64,000 nt of DNA from positions 39,855,435-39,919,434 of the forward strand of contig CM053325.1 of assembly GCA_028583605.1 (NCBI GenBank). The letters are read 5' to 3'. The notes beneath the pieces were generated by a model that was not told the DNA's origin, did not search any database, and saw only the letters and a list, made by a program, of their open reading frames with translations. How positions within the stretch are numbered: the first letter of the stretch is position 1; every line of letters begins with the position of its first letter. Source of the DNA: Dastarcus helophoroides. Lineage: Eukaryota > Arthropoda > Insecta > Coleoptera > Bothrideridae. Made by a program: the position numbers and the translations under genes. Positions 21,701 to 33,284 of the stretch are shown piece after piece.

Positions 21701-22548
21701 AAACACCTTCAAAACCGTTCGAAATCTTGCATATTGATATTTTCAGGTTCGATAATCAAAATTATTTAACTGTTCTAGATAAATTTTCAAAATTTGGACA
21801 CGCTTTACCAATAAAGGGAAATACTGCAGTTGAAATATGTAATAGCTTAATTGATTATTTTAGCCACTATGGCACACCTTGTAAAATTGTATTTGATAAC
21901 GGAAAAGAATTCAACAATGAAATAGTCAGGGAACTTTTACGATAACATAAGATTGAGATACATTTTGAAACACCTCTACATCACGAATCAAATTCACCTG
22001 TTGAAAGATTTTACTCAACCTTAATTGAGCATTTGAGAATATTAAGAAACCAATTTAAAGATGATCCAAATTTAATGAAGTATGTACTAATCGCTTATAA
22101 TGATACAATTCATTCAACTACTAAATTTACCTAATATGAATTATTATTTGGACATACAAGATCAAGAGATCCATCGAATCTAATTACGAATACTTTTTAT
22201 TCAGAATATGTACAAACTCATCGCGATAAAGTAAACGCAGTTTATAAGGAAGTAACAGACAAATCACAAAAGAAAAAAGAAAAAATTATTGAAAAGAAAA
22301 ACATTAAAGGATATGAACAAACAGACTTCAAAATTAATCATATAGTCTATAAAGTAAACCGAAGTCAAAATAAAAAGAAGAATAAATTCATTGGACCTTA
22401 TAAGTTAATACAATATTTAGAACATAATAAAGTGAATATTTAAAATTTAAATAATGGAAAAATTGAGACAATTCATATTAAGGAGTTAAAGAAACCTTCT
22501 GTTGTTGCAGAGCCATCTTGTTCTTCACCACCCTCATCTCCTCAATAA
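18794..22548 (+). pseudogene. pol: Errantivirus-like pol
   Basis: Domain order: retropepsin (FLIDTGSSRSLITPEL at about 18908; GLIGLHFL), RT from about 19690 ([25 protein letters not shown], catalytic YLDD near 20175), RNase H ([17 protein letters not shown]), then a spacer and integrase (CNICQKSK, HIDIF, FDNGKEF, SPVERFYS). The usual NADALSR RNase H end is NAEAFSR. Stops or shifts occur at 19268, 19869, 21011-21559, about 21560-21600, 21943 and 22132. The polyprotein would reverse-transcribe and integrate the element. Confidence 0.85.
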
Positions 22549-22552
22549 TTTA

Positions 22553-24234
22553 TGAAAATCCCAAATACCATAATGTAAACGAAAATCCAGGTTTGTTACC
22601 ACTAAAACTAGGAAATGCCCAAAATGTTATCGATCATTGAACATTTATACAAATTTATAATATATCCCCAATATTGAAAGAATTTAACACCTTGCAAGAT
22701 TCATTTCAGAAACTGAAACTTTCTATACAGAATTCTTCCCTTTATCATCGAGAATATTTTAATTCATATAATTTAGCTAATAAGCTTGGAAAACGTATAT
22801 TGATACAGATTGAACAATTAAAACCAAATAATAGATTTAAAAGAGGATTAATTAATGGATTAGGAAGTATAATAAAATCCATTGCTGGAAACTTAGATTA
22901 TCAAGATGCTGAAAGATATGACAATGCTATTGAATATCTTTCGAATACACAAACTAAGTTAAAAACAATTTTCGATAAGCAAATTACATTGCTTTACGCC
23001 TCAATAACAAAATTTCAAAATTATACTAAAACGCTCTTACATAACCAATTAGTATTGAGTTCAAGAATCCAGCAATTGGAAGATGTTTTTAAAAGTATAC
23101 AGTTTGAGAATAAAAATATTCGTCATGAATTACCAATTACAAATGGCGTTTTCCCAATTAACCACAGCATTTCAGATTATCTATGATGTATTCGAGAAAT
23201 TTGAAATTGCAATAACTTTTTCCAAATTAAATACCTTACATAATTCAATAATTGAACCGAAAGATTTATTATCAGAAATTTCTATGATAAATAAATATGT
23301 CAGTCATAATAAGTTGCCTTATGAGCCAATAATGGAAAATCTCTTGTTATTTGAAAAAATTACTCGTATTAAAAGTTACATTAAATTAAATCAATTAATA
23401 TTTATTTTAGAAGTTCCGATTGTAGAATTAAAAGCTTATGATTATTTTCATTTGTATCCTTTACCAACACCGAATTTACATTCTTTTAGAGTTTTAATGC
23501 CTTTAACAAAATTTTTAATATTTCATGAGCACAAATATGCTTATTTTAATGAAAAATGTAAAGAAATCCAAACAGAAGATTTTCTATGTAACCAAGAAAA
23601 CCCTATAGAGGTAAATAATAATAATTTACCCTTTGAAGTTGAATTATTGAAATATTCTAAGAAAGTTGTAAGTTGTCAACAAGTGTCTATTCAGTTTAAG
23701 ACTATTAAAATCCAAAAGTTAGAGAAAAACCAATGGATTCTTATTACTCCCGAACAAATTATCGTTAAACAAATATGTGGAAAAAATACCGATAACATTC
23801 CTTTAAACGGAAGTTATGTAATAGAATTGGATCACAGTTGTGAAATTAAAGTTAAAGATTATTTGTTAAAAACTCTATATAGTTCTAAAATGATCTTCAA
23901 AAATGTCTATTTACCAAAATTGAATTTTAGCTCATTTTCTAATGTAAAAGGAAATTCTGTGAATTTTGAACCTCTAAATCTTAATTCAATAAATTTAGAA
24001 AATGTTAAAATAATCCAAAACGAATTAGATGTTTAAGAGGAAAAGTTAAATCAAATTGTACCAACCCCTATTTCCTATGATAGTGTAAGTGTTTATACAA
24101 TTCTATTATATATTGTTGTAAGCATTGTAATAATTTATTTTGTGTATGAAATAATTTTAAAAAGAACATTATGTACCGCGATAAAAAAGGAAAAATTTAG
24201 TAAACCCCCGGACATTGAACTTCGAACTCAGTGA
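22553..24234 (+). pseudogene. env: Errantivirus-like env (baculovirus F-like fusion glycoprotein)
   Basis: A furin-type site RFKR is directly followed by a hydrophobic fusion-peptide-like stretch (GLINGLGSIIKSIAG) at about 22832-22890, then a helical region with LSNTQTKLKTIFDKQ. A frame change occurs near 23150. The ectodomain then reads to 24033, where TAA interrupts. In the same frame beyond the stop come a membrane segment (ILLYIVVSIVIIYFVYEII) and a short cytoplasmic tail ending at TGA 24232-24234. Errantiviral Env is of baculovirus F ancestry. This copy cannot make a full protein. Confidence 0.75.
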
Positions 24235-24255
24235 GCTACCCCCTGAGTTCTCATC

Positions 24256-24526
24256 CAAGCCGGGAGGAGTTACATCCTCGAATCCACCCAGTAACTACGC
24301 AGCAATGCTGACCTTGAAGACGCACACCTGCATTCAACGTCAGCATCCGAACTCTCTAAAAGGAAACGACTTCCCTTCCCAAGAAGATTGTGTTATGACC
24401 ACCGTTAGTGTTAAGTTAATAAATGTAGAAAGACAATAATAATACAATACAATAAAGTCTTCAGGCCCTTGTGAAGTGTTTCCGCAAGTTTTTAAAAACC
24501 CTTTTTCTCGGCCACGAACGAAAACT
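24256..24526 (+). repeat. Polypurine tract and 3' LTR of the errantivirus-like element
   Basis: AGCCGGGAGG (to 24267) precedes the LTR at 24268. The LTR is 259 bp like its partner, with differences clustered near 24300-24375 (for example ACGCAGCAA against ACGACGCAA). Confidence 0.85.
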
Positions 24527-24530
24527 AGCG

Positions 24531-24860
24531 GTAAACCGATTAGAAGACACATTCGGATATGCGTCTCTCTAGCACATATACCAGCTAGTAATGTAAAAGG
24601 GGGCCTATTTTCTATTATGAAAGATACACCAATAAATCCTAAATTAGATTTATTCAATGATTACTGTGTCGGGAATTGAATGGAGGGTTCTAGCTTTCCG
24701 ATTAATATTTGGAATATGTATCAGCAGAGACATCGTTCAACCAACGTCGTCAAAGGGTGGCAGAACCGGTTAAATAAAATGACAAGAGCAGAGCCGAACC
24801 TTTTTGAGCTTATAACCATTTTGAAGGATAAATCGTTCCATTGGAACTGACTCAGATAAT
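24531..24860 (+). pseudogene. MULE-like transposase, C-terminal half
   Basis: Continues the frame from 16699. It reads RRHIRICVSLAHIPASNVKGG, then LDLFNDYCVGN, a TGA (24677-24679) where Trp is expected, then FPINIWNMYQQRHRSTNVVKG and FELITILKDKSFHWN. I recognise the ASNV-x-GG and IWNMY-x-x-x-x-R-TNNV-like pattern as the C-terminal part of insect MULE (FLYWCH-associated) transposases. No termini identified. Confidence 0.45.
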
Positions 24861-24949
24861 TAGCTTCTAGAAAATAAGGTAACATCATATCAACTATTGT
24901 AGAAAACTATATGAGAGATGGCGATATAAATAAATGTTTGCTTTTCTTA

Positions 24950-25040
24950 AGGTAGTACCACGGCCGACTCTATCTAACAGGCCATGAACAAACCTTCGAT
25001 GCGGTGTTGCCAAATGTTAGATGGTTGTCCATTCCGTCAA
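24950..25040. repeat. Candidate left terminal inverted repeat of the P-like element
   Basis: Inverted relative to 29945-30020, with CCACGG, AACAGGCCATGAA and GATGGTTGTCC in the same order. Several small gaps. 25041-25319 has no recognised feature apart from AT-rich sequence. Confidence 0.4.
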
Positions 25041-25319
25041 AGTCTACTATACTAAGATCATATTTTGCTGCTCGCTTTATTAGTTTTATTAATTATTATT
25101 TAAAGATTTCTTTTACGATATGCATCGTAACAATGTCATAAGTATGTATTTTGTGGCATATGATTTTTAATTACAAAAAATTTAATAGATAAGATCGCGT
25201 TTTCTCCTATTTTTATTTATTAAAAGTATTGAGTTTTCTTCTCTTATTCTTTGATTCTAAAAAGAAAAAAAAAGAAAGCCTAATGAGAATAGTCTTATGT
25301 TCTCTACCGCAGATTACAC

Positions 25320-26580
25320 TTAAACGAGAAGATGGCATAAAATATCTTTTTGGTTACACTCTTTTAGAAAAGCATATTCGGTGGATAAATCGTTTATAAT
25401 TTTTTCACCGCGTTGTAAATAATTAAAATACTTATTTTCAGTACAAGTTCCTTTACTTTCTGTAATTAGAGAAATACAAACTTTGCATTTTAGTTTTTTT
25501 GACACTTTGAAAAACGCATAACCAGATATGTATATTTGAGCGGATTCGTCTATTTGGTATTCATTTAAATATTCTGTTTCCAGTATATGTAAAAATTTGT
25601 CGCTTTCAGTATTTTTCGAAATGTTTCAGTCGGATTCATTACGGCAGTTTCCAGTATATTTCTGAATTTCAGAAAGTAAAAAGGTAGTTTCGGAAGCTTT
25701 TTTAAACACATGTTTAAGTCTTATTTTTTTTCTGCATTAATTATTTCGTCAAAACTGACATTGTATTTGCTACCACCTAATAGTCTATATTTACCAAATC
25801 TCTTCTTATTTTTCAGTTGTAAATTTACCCGGTAAAATATATAATATTTTAAATTGTTTAAAAGAGTATTCAATTATTTCTAACAAAACAGAAGTACTAT
25901 GACGAATGGCAGAATACGTATCATTTGTAAGCCGACCGTTATTGTTAAGTTTTTGCCAAGTATCTAACCATGTTATAAATTTTTTTAAATATTCAATTCG
26001 AAAATCATTTGGTTTAAAAATAGGTTCACACCATTTATTTCTTTTAATGGTAGGTTTGATGACGCTTGTGTTATTTACAATATCCCACCAATGTCTTATA
26101 ATTTCCAAAAAGTTTGCCGTGTCCTGAAAACGATATTCTATTAAAAAAGAAATAGTAGAATAGTCACATACATTGTCTGCTAAATAAACTTTTTGTCGTT
26201 CAAGGTTGTTAGGATATACTGTTTTATGATTAGGTTTGTATGCTTTCTTTATTACCATATTTTTTTCTTTATTATATACATCTTTTATGTCCTGGAATTT
26301 TGCATTTTTATTCTCATTAAAATTTTTAAAACTGGGATGTACAAATGTGTTGTCTAGATTTTTTAAATTTCGCCAATTATTAATTATATTTTTAAAAATA
26401 TGGAGAAAATCATAAGTGACATATATATTATTTTGAGGAATGTCAGGATTTGCGAAAAACGATAAACTATTGGTTAAATTTGAAAACATTGACCGATTGA
26501 TTCTGTGATTATCTGTTATTATATCTAAAACTGTAAAGCCACATTTTTGAATTAAAGAAATTACATTTAATGATTGGTGC
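25320..26580 (-). pseudogene. P-element/THAP9-like transposase, middle and C-terminal part
   Basis: The main open piece, 25806-26489, reads YDFLHIFKNIINNWRN, QDIKDVYNKEK, KAYKPNHKTVYPNNLERQK, HWWDIVNNTSVIKP, FITWLDTWQ and RLTNDTYSAIRHSTS. These are ordered hallmarks of P-type transposases (catalytic and GTP-binding middle region). Upstream to 26580 the frame gives CGFTVLDIITDN. After 25806 the frame is broken but continues as a KFTTEK stretch and then 25320-25505 with C-x-x-C cysteines. The transposase would mobilise P-like DNA; it is truncated by gypsy copy B at 26580. Confidence 0.6.
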
Positions 26581-27832
26581 CATTTCGAAGAACGAAGACG
26601 ACAAGAAAAAGAACAGAAGGAAGAACGAAGACGACAAGGTGGAGAACAAAGACGACAAGAAAAGGAAGAAGAAGATCAGAAAAGGAACGCAGAAAAACAA
26701 GAATTGCATAGTCTACTAGCAAATATAACTGTAAAAATGGGAGTAGACGTTGAAAAATTGAAAGAAGAAGTGAAAGAACAAATTACCGGAATGAGAGAAG
26801 AAATAAAAGCAGAAGTGAAAGAACAAATTACAGGAATGCGAGAAGAACTGCAAAAAGATATTGGCGAAGTTAGGGAAGAAATTGGAAAAGTAAAAGAAAA
26901 ATTCAACAGCAAGTTCCTTGATTTGGAAAATACAACACAGAAAAAGTTCAGCAACATCGAAAAAAACATAAAGAAGTTCCTAAAGGGACAAGTCACACAA
27001 CACGAACCTGAAAGTGTACCTGCTAGTTCTTCCTAAAAGGTAAAACCTCCAACCTATGATGGAAAAACATCCTTCCACACCTACAGAAAACAGTTCGAAG
27101 CTGCTGTTAAGGCCAATCAGTGGACGGAGGAAGCAAAGGCAATTTCATTAGTGATATCCCTGCGCGAAGATGCTCCGGAATTACTCCGAACTCTATTGGA
27201 TCAAGAACAAGCCAACTATAAAGATCTAGTTAGGGCTTTGGAGCTGAGATTTGGGGACCACCATTTGCATCAAGTTTTTCAGTCAAAGCTGCTAGTTAGA
27301 AAGCAGAAAAGTGGCGAAACCCTGCAAGAATTCGAGGCTGACGTGAGAAGATTGGCGTATATTGCCTATACAACAGCACCAACCGACTTTCTGGAACTTT
27401 ACGCAGTTAGAATCTACATAAAAGGAATAAGAGACCCTGAAGTCCAAAGAGTGATATGCTTGTCAAATGTACGAACATCAAGGGAGGCACTGATTAGAGC
27501 CTTGGAGGTTGAAGCTGCTTATAATGTTTCATAGCCAGGAGCGTCACGCAGAATTAGGAAAGCTGACATCGAAGAGGCCGCGAATGACACTGATCTCGCG
27601 AACATGAGCGCTAACATAACAGAAATGAATGCAAGTATGATTGCTAACACGAAGGAAGTAAAGAACGTAAACATAAGCGCTAGCCTAAAAAAAATGGATG
27701 CAAGCATCCAAGAACTGGTAGGAACGCTAAAAGGCAGATCCAACAGAAGCACATGTTACAACTGTGGCAAACCGGGGCACTTCAAGAAGGACTGCAGGTC
27801 AGCCCCAAGAAGTTGACAAGTCCCATAGCAGG
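26581..27832 (+). pseudogene. gag: gypsy copy B gag
   Basis: Starts within the RRR/QEKEQ repeat (only about 100 bp of it), then the coiled coil (26704-27036), a TAA at 27034-27036, the core (LREDAPELLRTL, SGETLQEFEADVRRLAYIAY, 27037-27530), a TAG at 27532-27534, and the CCHC knuckle CYNCGKPGHFKKDC near 27760. The end overlaps the protease frame as in copy C. Confidence 0.8.
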
Positions 27833-29158
27833 AAGACTAAAATCAGCCAGTGGGAAGGGGCACTCACTGGCTGGTGTCGAGCAACGAGCCCCCAAAACTC
27901 TTTCCATCAAACAGATAAAGAGGACCATGGAAAGTTTAGTAGTTGCAGCCAGCGTAGATAAAAGGAATGTACAGTAAGAATTTGTGGGCTCAATGGAAAT
28001 CCCTCTAGGTCGAGGACGGGGTACTGAAGAGAGCATGGGAAAGCGCGGATGGAAAGTGCATCAACTTGCAGTTGGTGGTACCTCAGGAGAAGATTCCACA
28101 GGTCTTGTGGGAGGTGCACAATGAGACTTCTGGTGGACATCTAGGGATGAACAAGACTTTGGAGAAGGTTTGGAAACGGTTCTATTGGGTTAAGTGCAGG
28201 GAGGACGTCGAGCGGTGGTGTCGGAAATGTGTCACCTGTGCTGCATCCAAGGGTCCTCGTACTAGAACAAAAGGGGCCCTGAAGCAATATAATGTGGGAG
28301 CTCCATTCGAAAGAATTGCAATCGATGTGGCAGGACCATTCCCAGCTTCAGCCGATGGCAACAAGTACATCCTGGTGTACATGGATTATTTCAGTAAATG
28401 GCCTGAAGCTTATGCCATCCCGAACCAGGAAGCCACCAAAGTCGCAAGGGTTCTTGTGGACAACTTTATCTCTCGATTTGGTGTTCCCTTGAAACTACAC
28501 TCGGACAAGGAAAGGAGCTTTAAATCGGGGGTTTTCCAAGAGGCGTGTCGTCTTCTTGAAATAAGAAAAATTTAAACAACACCTCTTCATTCACAGTCTG
28601 ACGAAATGGTGGAGAGATTTAACAGGACCTTAGAGGAACATCTTTCGAAGGTCGTTTTCAAACATCAGACAGACTGGGACCGACATCTACCACTGTTTCT
28701 GATGGCCTATCGCGCGGCAGCTCATGAAACTACAAGTCGGACTCCGGCAAAAGTGATCTTCGGGAGGGAACTGCAGCTGTGACTTGGTGTTTGGATCACC
28801 AAGGGAGATCCCCAGGGAGACGATGGGTTTCGTAGACGAATTGAGGGAAGCGATATTGGAGACGCATGCTCTGGTGCGGACGAAGATCAACTTGGCGACG
28901 GACCGGATGAAGGCCAGGTATGACGTGAATGCCAATCATGGTGGTTTTAGTGAGGGCGAGTTGGTATGGCTATACAAACCTCAGCGAAAGAAAGGAGTTT
29001 CGCCAAAGTTTACGCCATCTTGGGAAGGGCCGTACAAAGTGCTGAAGAGGATCAACGACTTGGTATATAGGATCCAGCGTAGCTCCAGGAGTAAAATGAA
29101 AGTGGTACACCTGAACAGACTATGCAAATTTAGTGGCGAAGAGACTGATTGGAACTGA
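27753..29158 (+). pseudogene. pol: gypsy copy B pol remnant: protease start joined to integrase
   Basis: The frame from 27753 follows the Gag-overlapping start of protease until about 27976, where sequence corresponding to copy C 51600-53800 is missing. From 28066 the integrase zinc domain (GHLGMNKT, CRKCVTC), core (IDVAGPFP, HSDKERSF with the usual DQGRN altered) and, after stops at 28573 and a shift near 28780, the C-terminal SWEGPYKVL domain are read. The loss of RT makes this copy non-autonomous. Confidence 0.8.
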
Positions 29159-29189
29159 TCGGGACGATCATTCTTAAGGGGGGGGGCAG

Positions 29190-29562
29190 CGTAACGCAAT
29201 GTAAATAGATGAAATAGGATTTAGAATAGAATTGTAGAATTTAGTAAATAAAAAAAGTTTCTAGAAGAATCTGACAAGGGAAAAGCGGCTGCGATAACGA
29301 AACAAATGGCAGATAAGCGTTCCAGAAATTTCGGCAAACGATAAGCCTTATCTGCCGAAAAATTCTAGAAGCCGGGGGCCAAAACTATAAAAGGCGGTCA
29401 GCTTTTCCTCAAGTCAGTCAGTTAGAAGTCAGTGTAGTTAGTGGGTTAGCAATTAGTAAATAAGTAGTGAGTTACTGTTCAGTTGAAGTGTGCCGAGTTT
29501 ATTTGGTAATAAAGCGGTGTAATCCATCACGTGTAATCAATCGAACCGATAAGCCCGTAACA
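29190..29562 (+). repeat. 3' LTR of gypsy copy B
   Basis: 373 bp, CGTAACGCAA (first T changed to C) to CCCGTAACA, preceded by a G-rich polypurine tract (29175-29189). Contains TATAAAA (29386-29392) and TCAGT initiator-like repeats beginning 28 bp downstream (29414). The GATA inverted repeat is partly degraded. Confidence 0.85.
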
Positions 29563-31194
29563 ATACACTATTTTTTTTACTAACGTTCTGTATTCACTTA
29601 ATTAAAAACGACGTAGCAACAAATCACGCAACTAGGAAAAAAAAACACAACTTTAACGTAAAATCAAAAGGAATATTTATGTCCACTAAATCTTAGCGAA
29701 AACACTGGTCACTAAGCAATTTAAGCGGGTTTCCACAGTTGAATTTGTGAAATTAGCTGCGTTTTATCACTAGTTTTGGAACAAACCAACACTATGAATA
29801 TTTTTTCTACACAACCACAAGAAACAATTTATTATCTTTTCAATAATAATGTAACTATGATAAGTAAAAATCGCTGTAATTTATTTAGCTGCCGGCATGT
29901 CACCATAACCAACAACTGCAACTTACAAGTACAAGGGTGAGGGTGGCTAGAGTGGACAACCATCCCTTGTTGCCAAATTTCCTACTTCATGGCCTGTTAC
30001 TTAAGACGACCGTGGTAGTACTGTCGATGCTGCTAAAGTCAAAATCACATTAAAAGTAATATTGTCTCGTTTGATTAACGTAGTATTTAGACTATACAAC
30101 ATCGCCATAAAATAAAACAAAAGGGAATTTCTATGACCAAACAATGTCATCGTCAGAATCGTCACAATAGACATAATTTCATTGGAAAAGTACAAAAATT
30201 ACTTAAAAAAACATTCGAGAGCAAGCTACAATAGATTGAATTGGCAAATTAATTAACGGGCAATTCGAAAAAGTTTTCACATAACCTTAAAACGAAAGAA
30301 AACAATGGTGATTCATTTGATAAAGAGCCTTCTATGGTCATCTAATTGCTTACATAAAAACGACGTTGCCACATCTAATAAAATTACGGTAATTCCAAGT
30401 ATCAAAATGTTAAATATGTTATTTTCTACAATTTTCTTTTTTTTACTGAAATCTCTGATTTCTAATAAGACTCAATGTTAAAGCCTGAAAATTCAAATGT
30501 CAATAATTTTTTATTGGTTCTCTGTAGCTCTTTAAAAATTTAACGGAATCATTATTTTACTACAGTCTACCAATATGTTAAATTTCATTAAATTGTGAAC
30601 GGTACTATCTTCAGCTACATCTCTAATTTTTAATTTTCACATTTGATTGTCATGTCATGATGTCATTTAAATTTTTATTGTTTGTTGACAATATTTTAAA
30701 ACAGTTTTTGAAATATGACTACGTAATATCTAAACTTATTTAAAACGTCACCTCATGAGAGTTGACAAAAAATAGGTTAGTTTATTTTACATAGAATAGA
30801 AAAAAATGAAAAATGAAAGACCAAAATTAAATATAAAAAAAATAATTTTTTTGACAAATTATAAAAATAACAAAAATATATAAAAAAGGTTTTAGCACCG
30901 GACATCGATGTTTTGCTGTGAGTTGAGCTCGTCAGCAGTGCATAACATGGAAAGGAAACAATGAGGAAAAAATACGTTAAAATAAAAAATTCACATATAT
31001 AAAAAAAAATTTAACATGAATAGACGTTTCACCAATAATTTACGGTGGTAAAAATTTAAATATTTGAAGCCCGATCCCAAGAAAAACTACTCCGAGGACT
31101 AATACCCCTTTTGGCATTGAACTACACCTGTGGGTCGAACTTAAATGTTCTTGGTGATTACTGTTCTAACCGCCAAAATTTCTTCAGCTTAGTA
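29563..31194. other. Gene-free AT-rich stretch
   Basis: 29563-29944 is probably the 5' non-coding part of the P-like element. 29945-30020 is its candidate terminal repeat. 30021-30640 and 30836-31194 show no coding frame or recognised element. A stretch near 30890-30950 (GC-richer, ATCGATGTTTTGCTGTGAG) could be a short interspersed element but lacks convincing A/B boxes. Repeat D2 lies at 30640-30835. Confidence 0.4.
30640..30835 (+). repeat. Dispersed repeat D2, copy 1
   Basis: Direct, diverged match to 42795-42965: GTTGACA, TTTTGAAAT-TGA-TACGT-ATATC-AA, AC-TCACCT-ATGA-AG-TGACAAAAAA and GTTTATTTTACA-AGAATAG recur in order. Non-coding. Confidence 0.5.
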
Positions 31195-31198
31195 GTTA

Positions 31199-31352
31199 AA
31201 AGCACCCTCCATTTTCGGAGTTATTTTGTTCCGTTAAGTTTCGTTAGGTTTATAAATAAACGGATTCCTTTAACGGAATAAATTTATTAATAATTATAAA
31301 CCTATTGGAACTTAACAAAACGAACGGACTCCGCAAATGGTGAGTGCTTCTA
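31199..31352. repeat. Hairpin repeat (MITE-like)
   Basis: Arms AGCACCCTCCATTTTCGGAG... (31199-31256) and ...CTCCGCAAATGGTGAGTGCT (31296-31352) are imperfect reverse complements over about 55 bp. 31353-31804 has no supported gene. Confidence 0.5.
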
Positions 31353-32095
31353 AGAACCTATATATAATCCGTTCAATAAATGTTAACCTTCATGACAAAC
31401 AGCAGTATGTATGAAAAAACACGTCTGTAATTATTGTGCTCTATGTTTTCATGGCTGCATATAGGAGTTATATAAAACTGTTCTGAATACTTACGTTCAA
31501 ATTTCTTCAAACAAGGTACGTCCAATAAATTACATAATCGAATATTAAGTTGACCTAAAATGCATAAAAATTGTTTGTTTTTAATCAAAGTAAGACATAA
31601 TATAAAAATTTTAATTTTTTACAAACACATGTCCTTTAAAACTACACATAAAATGATTCAGTCGATTTGTCAACATTTTCGCACCTCTGCTGTTTATCAT
31701 ATCCATCAGTTCATTATGGGGAATCCTTATTTTATTTTATTCAGAAAGAAATTAGTTTTAATGGTAAGTAAAAATGCATGGAGGAATTTCTTTGGTCAAG
31801 AAATTCTAATTTGCTAACAGATTGCCAGTAACTCATAGGAAGCGCTACCTGCGCCACCTTGTATTATTCTAAAGCAACCCAACTTTTTTGTGGCTCCATG
31901 ATTTTGAATAGATATTGCCATTTTTTTTATTGCGAAGGTTAAAGTATACTTTATTCAACTCAAAACACCAGATTAAAGTACCATTTTAACCGTAAGGGTA
32001 GATAACATGGAACTTTAACAGCAAGGATAGATAAAATACTTTAATTAAGTAGGTATCTATTTTTATTTGAAATAATAATTATTATTAGATACAAC

Positions 32096-33284
32096 TTAAT
32101 TATCTTTAGTGCTTTCATTGATAATAACTTGGATCGTACCATTCACATTTCCCGAAACATGGATGTCCGGAACAGAACGGTGTTCAGAATGGTGAACAGA
32201 CGGGCATATAGAAGATATAGTATTACTAACGATCCCACTCGTTGACCCAACTAGTATCTTCTTTGAAACGTCAATTTTACTTCGTACTGAATTTTCTATA
32301 TAAGTTTCAGCTACTGATGATGACTTCCATCCCCCTGTGTGCTTTATTGTCACCATGTCAGCCCCTGAGTTTGCCATCATTGAGGCTGCAGATCGTCTAA
32401 AACAATGACCACTGTATTTTTCTGAATCCGGTAAATTTAGGAAATCGGCAATTTTTCTTGGGACTTTATATAAAGTGTTTATGCCTACAGGCTGGATAGT
32501 ACACTTTTTTTGTCTATAGTTAATAAAAAATTTATTATGAGGAACGTGTTTAGGACGTAAGCCGATATATTTTCTTATGATGTCCAAAACACCCACTTCC
32601 TGGTCAGTTATACAAAAAGACCGATCTTTTTTGGTTTTAGTATCAATCAGTTGAACGATTATTACTGATGTTCTATCATCAATATTAGACATATCTAATT
32701 TATACAATTCATCGGACCGGCATGCCCCATATAAAGCCATTACCGCCACAACCTTCATAAACAAATAATCATCATTGGGAGCTTATTTTATAAATCGAAT
32801 GATATCATCAGGTTCAAAAATGTTCGATTTCTTAGGTTTATAACCATCACATAGTTTCTTCAATAATGCAATTAGTTTACTATATCTGTAAACAATAATT
32901 CGTATTAGCAAAAAAATTATACACTAAATTTGACGTTACTTACTTTGAAATGTCACAATTTTCGTTGACCAAAATTGTAGACTTCAGCACCGAATAATAA
33001 GACCACAATGTTGATGGCTTCACCTTCTTTGCTTTTTCAGAAAAATATGCCAGAAATACCGTTTCACTTAAACTATTAAACTTCTTTGCAATTTTCCACC
33101 TTTGAAAGCATGTGTACTCTTTTTCATATATTAATCGCGATTTTTGAGGCAATAATTTAGCTACTGCCTCTAACGCTTCTTTCTTCACACATACCGGAAT
33201 GTTTTCCTGCTCTACCTCGTTTTCACACATCCTTGAGATCTTGAGATTCATACGGATCAAAATTGAAAAATTGATGTGAAACAA
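32096..33284 (-). pseudogene. Crypton-type tyrosine recombinase, two exons
   Basis: The C-terminal catalytic part (32096-32764, 222 residues) has the full active-site set: Arg in GACRSDEL (residue 16), H-x-x-R in GHCFRRSA (120/123), His in HTGGW (142) and Tyr in ETYIEN (155). The N-terminal part (32940-33284) has a core-binding-like helical domain; the best start is ATG 33251 (MNLKISRMCENE) or 33284. Between them GTAAGT (from 32943) and TTACAG (to 32886) define a 58-bp intron that joins the frames exactly. One in-frame TAA at about 32787 (FIK-stop-APND) is the only obvious lesion. It would recombine DNA through a phosphotyrosine intermediate. Confidence 0.7.
32886..32943 (-). other. Candidate spliceosomal intron in the recombinase gene
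   Basis: 58 bp with consensus donor GTAAGT and acceptor TTTACAG. Removing it fuses the two halves in frame. Size and sites are typical for insects. Inferred from sequence only. Confidence 0.6.

Larger units (their letters stand above)
16700..24526 (+). mobile_element. Errantivirus-like (gypsy/17.6 group) endogenous retrovirus with env
   Basis: Two 259-bp LTRs (16700-16958, 24268-24526) begin AGTTAC and end AAAACT. The element has a tRNA-Ser-type primer site, gag, pol and env in order, and a polypurine tract. It is flanked by target duplication AGCG (16696-16699, 24527-24530). The LTRs differ at about eight positions, so it is older than gypsy copy C. All three genes carry stops or shifts. 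Gag without zinc knuckle plus baculovirus-F-like Env is the errantivirus signature. Confidence 0.88.
26581..29562 (+). mobile_element. Ty3/gypsy copy B, 5'-truncated and internally deleted
   Basis: Same family as copies A and C but on the plus strand. It begins inside the gag charged repeat (no 5' LTR), jumps from the protease start (about 27976) to just before the integrase zinc domain (about 27980-28066), losing most of protease, RT and RNase H, and ends with a complete 3' LTR. No target duplication is visible because the 5' end is missing. Confidence 0.85.
24946..30020 (-). mobile_element. P-element-like DNA transposon interrupted by gypsy copy B
   Basis: Similar sequences in opposite orientation bracket the region: 24950-25040 and 29945-30020 share ...GTACCACGG...CG, AACAGGCCATGAA, TGTTGCCAAAT-like and ATGGTTGTCC. 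Between them lie a P-type transposase (25320-26580, minus strand) and a 5'-truncated gypsy copy. No N-terminal THAP domain is seen, so the 5' half of the transposase was lost. The terminal repeat assignment is inference from roughly 75 bp of imperfect similarity. Confidence 0.45.

Noticed and set aside
24340..24679. ORFs spanning the 3' LTR of the errantivirus-like element
   Set aside because: They cross the LTR/flank junction; only the flank part has independent (MULE-like) support.
30890..30950. Possible SINE head
   Set aside because: No convincing A and B box pair and no A-rich tail or TSD.
31373..31817. Overlapping ORFs of 71 and 85 codons
   Set aside because: No motif, on opposite strands in AT-rich sequence; composition does not favour either.
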